The notes below the pieces were generated by a model. The model saw nothing but the letters and a program-made list of their open reading frames with translations, ran no database searches and had not been told where the DNA came from. Made by a program: the position numbers and the translations under genes. Shown here one piece after another: positions 9,733 to 21,761 of a stretch of 64,000 bases of DNA. Source of the stretch: Portulaca oleracea (taxonomy: Eukaryota; Streptophyta; Magnoliopsida; Caryophyllales; Portulacaceae); contig CM055868.1 in NCBI GenBank assembly GCA_029582165.1, positions 23,559,891-23,623,890 of the forward strand, written 5' to 3'. Position 1 is the stretch's first letter. Each line of letters starts with the position of its first letter.

Positions 9733-12700
9733 TTCTCCCTTTCTTGAAAAGAGTTTGCCCTCAAACTTGGAATTTCTTCATCTTCATTATAATAGGGCTT
9801 AAGATCACACACATTGAAAGTACAACTTCCTTCATACTCATCTTCCATCTTCAAGCGACAAGCGTTATCACCAAGTCTTTCTAAGACCTCATAAGGACCT
9901 TCACCTCTCGGTTTCAATTTCCCTTTTCTCTTACTTGGAAATCTCTCTTTGTTCAAGTGTAACCATACCAAGTCTCCAGGCTTGAATATAACCCTTTTCC
10001 TCTTTTGATTCATTTTATCTTCAACCTTTCGAGTATATCTCTTAATCTTCTCACGAACTTCCTCATGTAACTTCTTAATCTCCTCTTTTACTTGCTTCAA
10101 AACTAAACTTCGTAGATGTAGAGATAGGAGATAAATCCATGGGTTTAAGAGGATTTCTTCCATAGACAACTTCAAATGGAGATAACTTTGTAGCACGATT
10201 AGGACTTCTATAATAAGCAAACTCGGCAATGCTTAACAAAGTATCCCAACTCTTCTTTTCTTTATTCACCAATGTCCTCAACAAGGCTCCCAAGGTTCGA
10301 TTGACTACCTCCGTTTGTCCATCCGTTTGTGGATGACAAGCCGTGCTAAACTTGAGCCTTGTTCCAATCTTCTTCCAAAGAGTAACCCAAAAGTGACTTA
10401 GAAACTTAGAGTCCCTATCACTCACCATAGTCTTGGGTATGCCATGCAACTTCACAATTTCATCAAAATATAAGGTAGCAACTTTCGTAGCATCATATGT
10501 AGTGTTGCAAGGTACAAAATGCGCCATCTTTGAAAATCGATCTACAACCACCATAATAGAATCCTTACCTCTTTGAGTTCGAGGTAGACCCACAATAAAG
10601 TCTAAACTCACATCTTCGCAAGGGTAATATGGAATAGGTAGTGGTGTATATAAGCCTTGTTGTAACACATGTGACTTGGCAAGGTTGCAAGTACCACATC
10701 TCTTAACAATATGTTCAACATCCTTCACCATGCTAGGCCAAAAGTAATAATCTCTCAACATCAAATAAGTCTTCTCTATGCCAAAATGTCCCGCCAAGGC
10801 ACCTCCATGAACTTCTTGAATCAACAATTCGCGCAATGAGGTCCTTGGTATACATAATTGATTTCCTTTGAATAAGAAACCTTCTTCGATATGAAACATT
10901 TCATGAGGATGCTTCTTTGCCAACTCATATACTTCTTTGAAATCTTGATCATCTCGATATAAGCCCTTAATATGCTCAAATCCAGCAACGTTAGAATCAA
11001 GAACATATGTAAGTAAGTACCTTCTTGATAGAGCATCGACGCCTTTGTTCAAATGCCCGGCCTTATGCTTGATCACAAACTGAAAAGCTTGCATAAATTC
11101 AACCCATTTCGCATGTCGTGGGTTAAGCTTGTGTTGGCCTTGGATAAACTTGAGAGCTTCATGATCACTATGTAGAATAAACTCTCCACTTAGTAAGTAA
11201 TGCCTCCAATGCTCAAGAGCTTTTATAATGGCATAGAACTCCTTGTCATATGTACTAAACTTCCTTTTGGCATCATTCAACTTCTCGCTAAAGTAGGTTA
11301 TTGGCCTTCCCTCTTGTGTAAGGACGACACCAATGCCAACTCCACTAGCATCCACTTCTACTTCAAATACTTTGTCAAAACAAGGCAAGGCTAGAAGAGG
11401 TGCATTACATAACTTCTCTTTGATACTTTCAAACGCCAATTGAGCGTTTTTGCTCCATGTAAACTCCTTTTGCTACAACAACTCAGTCATAGGAGCCAAA
11501 ATAGTAGAAAAATTCTTGATAAACCTTCTATAAAATGAAGCAAATCCATGAAATGATCGTACCTCATGTATACTCGTTGGTGTTGGCCATTCTTGGATAG
11601 CTTTGACCTTTCCTTCGTCTACCTGAATCCCATTTTTGGAGAGTACATATCCAAGGAAGATGACCTTGGTTGAGAAAAATGAGCACTTCTCCAAGTTGGC
11701 GTAGAGCTTTTCTTTCTCCAAGATACACAAAACTAGTTCTAAATGCTTTATATGATCAATCTCACTTCTACTATATACAAGTATGTCATCAAAATATACA
11801 ACAACACACTTTCTAATCAAAGGTTTCAATACATGATTCATTAACCTCATGAAAGTAGAAGGAGCATTTGTTAGACCAAAGGGCATTACTAACCATTCAT
11901 ATAGACCTTCCTTCGTTTTGAATGCCGTTTTCCATTCGTCTCCTTCACATATGCGAATTTGATGATATCCACTCTTCAAATCAATCTTTGAAAACACAAC
12001 ACTTCCATAAAGTTCATCAAGGAGATCCTCCAAACGTGGAATGGGGAAACGATATTTGATGGTGATTTTGTTGATGGACCTACAATCCATGCACATACGT
12101 TGGGTACCATCTTTCTTTGGAACAAGTAACACTGGGACGGCACATGGACTCATGCTTGGACGAATAAGGCCCTTTTGGAGTAGCTCATAACCTTCCTTTG
12201 AACCTCATGGGATTCCTCGGGGTTCATTCGGTAGGCTTGCTTATTTAGTAATGTAGTTCCCGGAATGAGATCAATCTTGTGTTCAATGTCCCTTCTGGGT
12301 GGCAATCCGTGGGGCATTTCTTTTGGAAACAAATGTCCAAACCTCCTCATCAAGGGTGAGAACCGTGGATGATCTTTGGTTGGGGAAGCTTGTTCTTCTT
12401 GGATATTCGCCAATATCAACTCTTTATGCTCATAGAATTCATGTTGTTCCGCCTTTAGTAAAGATACAATGTTAGTCTCCCTTTCTTTCTCTTTTGTTGG
12501 TGGAGGCCGAACAGAAGAAGGGGGCAATGGAGCCAATGTAATCTTCTTCTTGTTGATGACGAATGAGTAGGTATTCAATCTTCCATCATGAGTTACATAC
12601 CTATCAGAAAGCCACGGTCTACCAAACAAAATATGGCAAGCATCCATGGGTATTACATCACACCATACATCATCTTTATAATTCTTCCCAATGGACAATG

Positions 12701-14043
12701 AGACTAATACACGTTTATCAACTCTAATGCCCTTCCCATGGCTTAACCATTGAATATTATAAGGAGATGGGTGAGGACTTACATCCAAATTCAGCTTTTC
12801 TACCATTGTAGTAGAGGCGGCATTAGTACAACTACCACCATCAATTATAAGAGAGCATACCTTCCCTTGAACGGTACACCTCGTATGGAATATGTTCTCT
12901 CGTTGCTCCTGGTCATTTGGGGTAGAAGACACACTTAACGCCCTTCTAAGCACCAACAGTTCGCCTTCATCCGCTTGCTCAACCTCCTCATCATTATCCT
13001 CCTCATTTTTGGCAAGCTCACAAGGTTCCACTTTATGTTCACTTTCATACAAGCTTGGTTCAACAAACAAAGCACTTTGATATTCAACAAGAGAAACCGT
13101 GCGCTTGTTAGGAAATTCGGATGCAATATGACCCAACCATTGGCACCTAAAACATCTTCTTGGTGGTAATGTCCTTGGTTCTTGGACTTGGGTTTTGGGT
13201 GGGGGATTTTGTGGCTGGTTTAATGTGGGTTTGGCGTGGGGTTTAAGGGAGGATGGGGGCTGATTTTGTGGAGCTTTTGATTGTGTTTGGGGATAAGGAC
13301 GTTGGGTATAGGGTTTGGATGTGTTTGGGAACGTCCTTTGCTGTTCCTTGGCTCTTTCTTTTCTTTGCCTCTCCACTTTCATAGCCAAGTTACTTAGCTC
13401 ATCAAGAGATTCATATGAATGTAATTCAACTATATGACGTATCCAATCATTCAAACCAATCAAGTAACGTACCAGAATTTGTGGTTCCTTCTCCTTGAGA
13501 TCACAACGCCAAAGGAGATGTTCAAACTCCCTTGTGTATTCTTCCACCGATTTAGAGCCTTGGACAAGCTTTTGCAACTTGTAGTAGTTGTCTTCAATGT
13601 ATGATTGGGGAAGGAACTTGGATTGCAACTTCGACTTCATCTTATCCCAAGAACGGATCTTTTCTTTCCCTTTACAACTCTCTTCTTTTGAAGGTTAGTC
13701 CACCAAATACTAGCATGTTTTCTCAATTTCAAAGCAACGTACTTCACCTTGAGCTCATCACTACAATCTTTCAACTCAAAAACACGTTCAACCGTATGTA
13801 TCCAATCAAGATAATCTTCTACATTCAAACTACCATCAAATTCAGGAACTTCGACTTTAAAATCCAAACGTTCATGCCTTTTAGACTTTGAACTACCTTC
13901 ACCATGTGACGAGACATCATCACGTATGGATCCTTCACGTAGCATTTTATTTCTTCCATTTGTTTACCCAATTGCACACGTAAAAATGCTATTTGTTGCT
14001 CGAGTTCATAAACCTCATTTGATTTAGATTCATCGTTTGCCAT
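9585..14043 (-). pseudogene. gag-pol: A2 gag-pol, multiply frameshifted
   Basis: The minus-strand gag start MANDESKSNEVYELEQQ is at 14043. Lesions by comparison with A1: a 1-bp loss near 13950, a second frameshift near 13670, one near 12190 (after [10 protein letters not shown]), TAG at 11472-11474 where A3 has Lys, and a 5-bp deletion near 10085 that ends the frame at FEASKRGD. Between the lesions are Gag core, zinc knuckle (CFRCQWLGHIASEF, last Cys changed), protease with its Asp (LIIDGGSC), RT with YFDD, RNase H and an integrase with a visible D,D,E set. The tail frame resumes at 9585-10085 and ends inside the 3' LTR. The 5-bp deletion is shared with A3. Confidence 0.92.
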
Positions 14044-14284
14044 TAGAAATCAACTTGATGTCATATGAACTCACGAGGGAAATGGGACGGATTTTGGTTA
14101 GGTATGTGTTTAGGAGGAGGGTTCTTTGAGGAGCTATGGGTTCTTTATGAGTTCTTGATGAGTTCTTGATGAGTTCTTGGAAGAACTATCAAGGGGGTGT
14201 GTATAATATGGGGGTTTATGCGATTTTGTGACAAAAACAAGGTCCAAGATTTATGCAAGAAACAAAGGAGATTCATCTAAACAT
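14044..14284 (-). other. A2 leader
   Basis: Untranslated region between primer site and gag start. On the minus strand it carries CAAGAACTCATCAAGAACTC-type short tandem repeats (about 14145-14190). No ORF. Confidence 0.75.
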
Positions 14285-14297
14285 GGCTCTGATACCA
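14285..14297 (-). other. A2 primer-binding site
   Basis: The minus strand reads TGGTATCAGAGCC, 3 bp from the 5' LTR end, matching initiator Met-tRNA. Confidence 0.92.
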
Positions 14298-14300
14298 AAT

Positions 14301-15014
14301 TGATGCATAATGGATCACAAGACAGCCAAAATGCCAAGAAAGAACACGGATCAAAACACAAGTAAGAACTTGCAAGAGATGAATCAAGAAGGACCTTTAA
14401 ACAACGATCTGAACAGAGGCAACTTTGATAGAATGAGCAACGAAACTCCTCGGATTGATACAGCCACACCACAATCTGCAAGAGCTCCTACTCCTCCTTT
14501 ACACCACCCAAGAATCCTCAATCTTGGATTAGAAGAGAAGATTTAACACGAAAAACCCGAAGGTAATTCGTTTTCGAGCCAAAACTAGAGAGAAACTAAA
14601 GCATCAACTTTAGAGAGATTTGTGTTTATTATCAATATGAATGAATTGTCTTTACAAGAGACCCAAGGGGTCTATTTATAGGAAAACCCCTCCCTAAAGA
14701 CGTCACCCACAAGAAGCGTCACCCCGACAAGGCCCTTTAGGCGACACTTACAACAAAGGCCCTTTAAAGAAAATACAATATCTCCTAAAATACAACTCCA
14801 ATACTAAAGATTCAAAAGCCAAAATGTACATAAGGAATAACCCTTCCACATAGCTAAATGAGAACTTCAAGACTCTTGAGATAAGGAGCTCAAAAGTCTC
14901 TTAGTTTTGGAGATATTCGCGATGTCATGTGAGAAACCACTTGAAACAATTTGTAGCAGACTGGTAAGGTCCTTTAGGGCTTCCTCTTGATGCATTGAAG
15001 TATGATATGCATCA
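14301..15014 (-). repeat. A2 5' LTR
   Basis: Same termini as 9016-9732. The TATA region lies near 14675 (TCTATTTATAGG on the plus strand). It ends at the TATGC duplication inside the A1 integrase. Confidence 0.95.
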
Positions 15015-18000
15015 TATGCCATGCAACTTCACAATTTCATCAAAATATAAGGTACCAACTTTCGTAGCATCATATGTAGTGTTGCAAGGTACAAAATGCG
15101 CCATCTTTGAAAATCGATCTACAACCACCATAATAGAATCCTTACCTCTTTGAGTTCGAGGTAGACCCACAATGAAGTCTAAACTCACATCTTCCCAAGG
15201 GTAATATGGAATAGGTAGTGGTGTATATAAGCCTTGTGGTAACACATGTGACTTGGCAAGGTTGCAAGTACCACATCTCTTAACAATATGCTCAACATCC
15301 TTCACCATGCTAGGCCAAAAGTAATAATCTCTCAACATCAAATAAGTCTTCTCTATGCCAAAATGTCCCGCCAAGGCACCTCCATGAACTTCTTGAATCA
15401 ACAATTCGCGCAATGAGGTCCTTGGTATACATAATTGATTTCCTTTGAATAAGAAACCATCTTCGATATGAAACATTTCATGGGGATGCTTCTTTGCCAA
15501 CTCATATACTTCTTTGAAATCTTGATCATCTTGATATAAGTCCTTAATATGCTCAAATCCAGCAACGTTAGAATCAAGAACATATGTAAGTAAGTACCTT
15601 CTTTATAGAGCATCGGCGCCCTTGTTCAAATGCCCGGCCTTATGCTTGATCACAAACTGAAAAGCTTGCATAAATTCAACCCATTTTGCATGTCGTGGGT
15701 TAAGCTTGTGTTGGCCTTGGATAAACTTGAGAGCTTCATGATCACTATGTAGAATAAACTCTCCACTTAGTAGATAATGCCTCCAATGCTCAAGAGCTCT
15801 TATAATGGCATAGAACTCCTTGTCATATGTACTAAACTTCCTTTTGGCATCATTCAACTTCTCGCTAAAGTAGGCTATTGGCCTTCCCTCTTATGTAAGG
15901 ACGGCACCAATGCCAACTCCACTAGCATCCACTTCTACTTCAAATACTTTGTCAAAACAAGGCAAGGCTAGAAGAGGTGCATTACATAACTTCTCTTTGA
16001 TACTTTCAAACGCCAATTAAGCGTTTTTGCTCCATGTAAACTCCTTTTGCTTCAACAACTCAGTCATAGGAGCCAAAATAGTAGAAAATTCTTGATAAAC
16101 CTTCTATAAAATGAAGCTAATCCATGAAATGATCGTACCTCATGTATACTCGTTGGTGTTGGCCATTCTTGGATAGCTTTGACCTTTCCTTCGTCTACCT
16201 GAATCCCATTTTTGGAGAGCACATATCCAAGGAAGACGACCTTGGGTGAAAAGAACGAGCACTTCTCCAAGTTGGCGTAGAGCTTTTCTTTCTCCAAGAT
16301 ATACAAAGCTAGCTCTAAGTGCTTTACATGGTCATTCTCACTTCTACTATATACAAGTATGTCATCAAAGTATACTACAACACACTTTCCAATCAAAGGT
16401 TTCAATACATGGTTCATTAACCTCATGAAAGTAGAAGGAGCATTTGTTAGACCAAAGGGCATTACTAACCATTCATATAGACCTTTCTTCGTTTTGAATG
16501 CCGTTTTCCATTCGTCTCCTTCACATATGCGGATTTGATGATATCCACTCTTCAAATCAATCTTTGAAAACACAACACTTCCATAAAGTTCATCAAGGAG
16601 ATCCTCCAAACGTGGAATGGGGAAACGATATTTGATGGTGATTTTGTTGATGGACCTACAATCCATGCACATACGTTGGGTACCATCTTTCTTTGGAACT
16701 AGTAACACTGGGACAGCACATGGACTCATGCTTGGACGAATAAAACCCTTTTTGAGTAGCTCATCAACTTGCCTTTGAACCTCATGGGATTCTTTGGGGT
16801 TCATTCGGTAGGCTTGCTTATTTCGCAAGGTTGCACCCGGTATTAGATCAATCTTGTGTTCAATGTCCCATCTTGGTGGCAATCCTTGGGGCATTTCTTT
16901 TGGAAACAAATGACCAAATCTCTTCATCAAAGGTGAGAGCCGAGGATGTTCATGAGTTGGGGAAGCTTGTTCTTCTTGGATATTCGCCAATATCAACTCT
17001 TTATGCTCATAGAATTCATGTTGTTCCGCCTTTAGTAAAGATACAATGTTAGTCTCCCTTTCTTTCTCTTTTGTTGGTGGAGGCCGAATAGAAGAAGGGG
17101 GCAATGGAGCCAATGTAATCTTCTTCTTGTTGATGACGAATGAGTAGGTATTCAATCTTCCATCATGAGTTACATACCTATCAAAAAGCCACGGTCTACC
17201 AAACAAAATATGACAAGCATCCATGGGTATTACATCACACCATACATCATCTTTATAATTCTTCCCAATGGACAATGAGACTAATACACGTTTATCAACT
17301 CTAATGCCCTTCCCATGGCTTAACCATTGAATATTATAAGGAGATGGGTGAGAACTTACATCCAAATTCAGCTTTTCTACCATTGTAGTAGAGGCGGCAT
17401 TAGTACAACTACCACCAACAATTATAAGGGAGCATACCTTCCCTTGAACGGTACACCTAGTATGGAATATGTTCTCTCGTTGCTCCTTGTCATTTGGGGT
17501 AGAAGCCACACTTAACGCCCTTCTAAGCACCAACAATTCGCCTTTATCCGCTTGCTCAACCTCCTCATCATTATACTCCTCATTTTCGGCAAGCTCACAA
17601 GGTTCCACTTTATGTTCACTTTCATACAAGCTTGGTTCAACAAACAAAGCACTTTGATATTGAACAAGAGAAACCGTGTGCTTGTTAGGACATTCGGATG
17701 CAATATGACCCAATCCTTGGCACCTAAAACATCTTCTTGGTCGTAATGTCCTTGGTTCTTGGACTTGGGTTTTGGATGGGGGATTTTGTGGCTGGTTTAA
17801 TGTAGGTTTGGCGTAGGGTTTAAGGGAGGATGGGGGCTGATTTTGTGGAGCTTTTGATTGTGTTTGAGGGTAAGGACGTTGGGTATACGGTTTGGATGGG
17901 TTTTGGTATGTCCTTTGCGGTTCTTTGGCCCTTTCCTTCCTTTGCCTTTCCACTTTCATAGCCAAGTTACTTAGCTCATCAAGAGATTCATATGAATGTA

Positions 18001-18622
18001 ATTCAACTATATGACGTATCCAATCATTCAAACCAATCAAGTAACGTACCAGAATTTGTGGTTCCTTCTCCTTGAGATCACAACGCCAAAGGAGATGTTC
18101 AAACTCCCTTGTGTATTCTTCCACCGATTTAGAGCCTTGGACAAGCTTTTGCAACTTGTAGTAGTTGTCTTCAACGTATGATTGGGGAAGGAACTTGGAT
18201 TGCAACTTTGACTTCATCTTATCCCAAGAACGGATCTTTTCTTTCCCTTTTGCAACTCTCTTCTTTTGAAGGTTAGTCCACCAAATACTAGCATGCTTTC
18301 TTAATTTCAAGGCCACATACTTCACTTTGAGATCATCACTACATTCTTTCAACTCAAAGACACGTTCAACGGTATGTATCCAATCAAGATAATCTTCTAC
18401 ATTTAAACTACCATCAAATTCAGGAACTTCAACTTTAAAATCCAAACGTTCATGCCTTTTAGACTTCGAACTACCTTCACCATGTGACGAGACACCATCA
18501 CGTATGGATCCTTCACGTAGCATTTTGTTTTCTTCCATTTGTTTACCCAATTGCACACGCAAAAATGCTATTTGTTGCTCGAGTTCATAAACCTCATTTG
18601 ATTTAAATTCATCGTTTGCCAT
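15015..18622 (-). pseudogene. gag-pol: A1 gag-pol N-terminal part (Gag to integrase core)
   Basis: The minus strand start MANDEFKSNEV at 18622 opens an 852-codon frame to 16064. Residues: coiled coil about 10-35, Gag core about 70-230, zinc knuckle CFRCQGLGHIASEC (Cys298, Cys301, His306, Cys311), protease about 385-480, RT about 620-850 with YFDD at 751-754. In the protease the catalytic Asp is Val (LIIVGGSC against LIIDGGSC in A2, A3 and A4). A 1-bp loss near 16088 shifts the frame. RNase H then carries stops at 16017-16019, 15891-15893 (both CAA to TAA) and 15603-15605 (TCA to TAA). The integrase zinc finger and first catalytic Asp follow, up to KLHGI at the A2 insertion. The protease change and stops make this copy inactive. 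Confidence 0.92.
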
Positions 18623-18867
18623 TAGAAATCAACTTGATGTCATATGAACTCACGAGGGAAATGGGACGGATTTTGGTTAGGGATGTGTTTAGGACGAGGG
18701 TTCTTTGAGGAGCTATGCGTTCTTTATGAGTTCTTGATGAGTCCTTGGAAGAACTATCAAAAAGGCGTGTGGTTGGACAATGTTTATGTGATTATATGAT
18801 GAAACAAGGTCCAAGATTCATGCAAGAAACAAAGGAGAATCAACTAAACGTGGCTCTGATACCAAAT
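18623..18867 (-). other. A1 leader and primer-binding site
   Basis: The primer site TGGTATCAGAGCC reads on the minus strand at 18852-18864, next to the 5' LTR. The leader contains CAAGAACTCAT repeats and no ORF. Confidence 0.85.
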
Positions 18868-19722
18868 TGATGCATAATGGATCACAAGACAACCAAAATG
18901 CCAAGAACGAACAAGGATCATATCACAAGTAAGAACTTGCACTAGTTGATTCAAAGAAGAACGAAACAAGGACAATTTTAAGAAACTAGGAACGAACGAT
19001 TTAGAAGATGCAAGGCTGATTCGTGAGTTCTCAAAGATGGCGTTCAAGACAATCAAGCGAATTCTCAATTAGAAAAAACAAGCGAGAACCAGAAAGGACC
19101 TTTGAATGACGAACTAAACAAGGTCACCTTGATAGAATGAGCAACGAAACTCCTCGGATTGATACAGCCACACCACAATCTTCAAGAGCTCCTACTCCTC
19201 CTTTCACCACCCAAGAATGCTCAATCTTGGATTAGAAGAGAAGATTTCACACGAAAAACCCAAAGGTAATTCGTTTTCTAGCCAAAACTAGAGAGAGAAA
19301 CTAAAGCATCAACTTTAGAGAGATTTGTGTTTATTATCAATATGAATGAATATATGTTTTACAAGGCACCCCTAGGGGTATTTATAGTAGAAGACCTCCC
19401 CTTAGGCATCACCTACAACAAGGAAGGGACCCTTCAGGGCTTACATCATCCCTCTCACACATTACATCACTTTAAAGAAAATACAATATCTCCTAAAATA
19501 CAACTCCAATACTAAAGATTTAAAAACCAAAATGTACATAAAGAATAACCCTTCCACATAGCTAAGCGAGAACTTCAAGACTCTTGAGATAAGGAGCTCA
19601 AAAGTCCCTTAGTTTTGGAGATATTCGCGATGTCATGTGAGAAACCACTTGAAACAATTTGTAGCAGACTGGTAAGGTCCTTTAGGGCTTCCTCCTGATG
19701 CATTGAAGTATGATATGCATCA
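18868..19722 (-). repeat. A1 5' LTR (855 bp)
   Basis: TGATGCATAATGG to GATATGCATCA, followed by the AGAAT duplication. Equal in length to 7446-8300. The LTR-encoded pol tail is open here too (19575-19722). Confidence 0.94.
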
Positions 19723-19726
19723 AGAA

Positions 19727-20818
19727 TGATGTATATTTGCCTAGCTATATACATCAAGGCCTAGCTAAAGGACCTCTATCCAGCTAGAAGCTACAAATGT
19801 CACCTTGGGTATCAACAACTACAAGGGTTTATTAGCTCAAGGAAGAAATCATGAAGGACCTTGATGGTATTCTAGCTTACATGGAGTTACTCTCACATTT
19901 GGAGGACATCAATGAGCATAAATAACTCTCAAGTCCTTATCGAGAAGTCATCTCTCACTGCAGCAAAGGACTCCATCAAGTACAGTTCGGTATTTTGCTC
20001 TATAACTCTAGATCCATACATCTATTGAGGAAATCATCAAAAGACAGATTGGAGCTCTTTCAATAAGCTTTCCAATGGTTTTTGAATCAATGAAAACGGA
20101 CAAGAATTGAAGGAGTTATAGCAATTTCTTTCTAGAGTTGTATTTTAGAGTTTATGATGTCATAAATAGGATATATGACGTAATAGTTGATTCTTGGTTT
20201 CTTGAACCCTAGGTACACGTCCAAGGGGTCCCTAAAGTAGTATAAATAGACCCTCTAGGATGCCATTGTATTCATTCAATTCAAGTCATTCAATAAATCA
20301 AAAACAAACACAAGGTGTTGTTTTCTCTCTAGTTTTGTGCTAGAACTTTCGTTTCTCTTGAGGGAGAACGAGTATCCCCTTCTTCTATTCTAAGATTGGC
20401 TATCTTAGATGGTGATAGGAAGGAATTGAAGAGTCTTGGAGGTGGTGTGCCTATATCCTTCAAGAGAGGTTCAAATCGCCATTATCATTCAACCATTCAA
20501 ACGACATTCATCAAGAACTCATAAAGAATTCATCAAGAACTCATCAAGCATTCAATCATCTTCATTCATTCTTCAAACGTTCAAAGAGTGTCATTCATCA
20601 TCATTCTTCATTCGTCATTCCATCATTCGTCATTCATCCATCGTTCATCAAACTTCAATTGATCTTGGTAAACGAATCACTCCATCTTTTCGTTTATCTT
20701 CATCCATTATCATTCATTTTTGGATCCTTGATAACTTTGAGAAGCAAGATTCTTATCTTGGTTTTTAAAGATCCTTAAATCGTGTGTAATGTGATCATCT
20801 TTGGTCCATTATGCATCA
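19727..20818 (+). repeat. Element B 3' LTR (1092 bp)
   Basis: Its first base (T) is shared with the A1 duplication; it continues GATGTATATTTGCC and ends CATTATGCATCA. It matches 3057-4148 over its full length. The right flank is ordinary AT-rich DNA and not the A-family leader found left of B. Confidence 0.93.
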
Positions 20819-21761
20819 ATGTGTGACACGAATCCACTTTTATGTCTGTAAATGGTGCTACAATTAAAAACTAGGTAAATGTATATATAATTATATATAA
20901 CCTCGTAGAAGGTGATCAAATCACACATAGCTACTTACACTTAAGTGAATTGACACTGGTCAAGTAAGGATCACATTGGTTTGATGTTGGTTCCGTACAC
21001 TTCGACTTGTAAAGTGACATGTGAAAGTTGAGTTTAGGCGTTATTCAAATGAATCTAGGGGCAAATAGGTTTATCTACAAATCAAGTTAGGTTACTGTTA
21101 AGTTGTCCTGAAGTGTGTAAAAAAATTATCTGAAAATAATACCAGATTATGTTTGATCATTCAATTCCATTACCGTTAAGTTATTGTTAGCCGATTGAAC
21201 TAATATATCAAGTGCAATTATAATTGTAAGCTAGGGGTGAAAAAAATAAATAAATTGGACTTAGGTTTATTCGAGTTCGGGCATTCGAATTCAAATCACA
21301 TATAGCTAGTTAACAATTAAGTGATTAAACATTGGTCAAGTAGAGATCACATGGTTTGAGTTTGGTTTAGTTCAAGTTTATTTATATCATGTCGAGTTTG
21401 AGTTCAGGCTTTGTTTGAAAAGATTTTAATCAAGTTAGGTTACTGTGAGGTCGCGCATGTAATTTATAACATGCATACAAATCTTTTCAAGCACTACCAA
21501 ACTTTATATTTTTTGTAATACGGTAGCATAAACTTAGGACTGGTGAGAATTTAGGTTCGAGTTACATTGAGTACGGTCAAAAAATTGTTACCAAGGCTCT
21601 GTTCGATTAATAGTTCAACGGTTCAACCAATGAGAAGATACCTGGACTCCAAACAAATGATTGATGTCTAAATTGTATATAAAGGCACATTTTAACTTTT
21701 GGTGTTTGAATGAAAAAAATTTGTCCAATGATTGAATTGTATATTAAAAGCTAGCACATGT
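20819..21761. other. Non-coding AT-rich DNA with a degenerate direct repeat
   Basis: No ORF of interest. Two stretches about 365 bp apart resemble each other: 20920-21100 and 21290-21450 share TGGTCAAGTA, GATCACAT.GGTTTGA and AATCAAGTTAGGTTACTGT. This is an unidentified old repeat. It forms the right flank of B and the left flank of the solo LTR. Confidence 0.5.

Larger units (their letters stand above)
9016..15014 (-). mobile_element. A2, full-length CRM-like LTR retrotransposon nested in A1
   Basis: A perfect TATGC target duplication flanks it (9011-9015 and 15015-15019), and the A1 integrase resumes in register outside it. LTRs are 9016-9732 (717 bp) and 14301-15014 (714 bp); apart from a short variable stretch in the middle they differ at about 10 positions. 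It has the same orientation as A1. It carries primer site, leader, gag-pol and purine tract but several frameshifts, so it is complete in structure and dead in coding capacity. Confidence 0.95.
7446..19722 (-). mobile_element. A1, CRM-like LTR retrotransposon, split by A2
   Basis: Flanked by a perfect 5-bp target duplication AGAAT (7441-7445 and 19723-19727). LTRs at 7446-8300 and 18868-19722 are both 855 bp and differ at about 17 positions by eye. It is inserted in element B against B's orientation. Its integrase is interrupted by A2 (9016-15014). Without A2 it is about 6.3 kb: 5' LTR, Met-tRNA primer site, one gag-pol frame, and the 3' LTR containing the pol end. Several nonsense mutations make this copy inactive. 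Confidence 0.93.
3057..20818 (+). mobile_element. Element B, non-autonomous gypsy (CRM-derived) LTR retrotransposon, split by A1
   Basis: The 5' LTR (3057-4148) and 3' LTR (19727-20818) are both 1092 bp and differ at about 14 positions by eye with no indels, so the insertion is recent. Between them lie a Met-tRNA primer-binding site (4153-4164), two long ORFs (4426-5757 and 5870-7411) and a polypurine tract (about 7436-7444). A1 (7446-19722) is inserted one base inside the 3' LTR. Both ORFs derive from a CRM-like gag-pol but carry no recognisable active protease, RT or integrase core, so B probably moves using enzymes from A-type elements. The outer flanks (ATAAA left, ATGTG right) do not form a target duplication. 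Confidence 0.85.
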
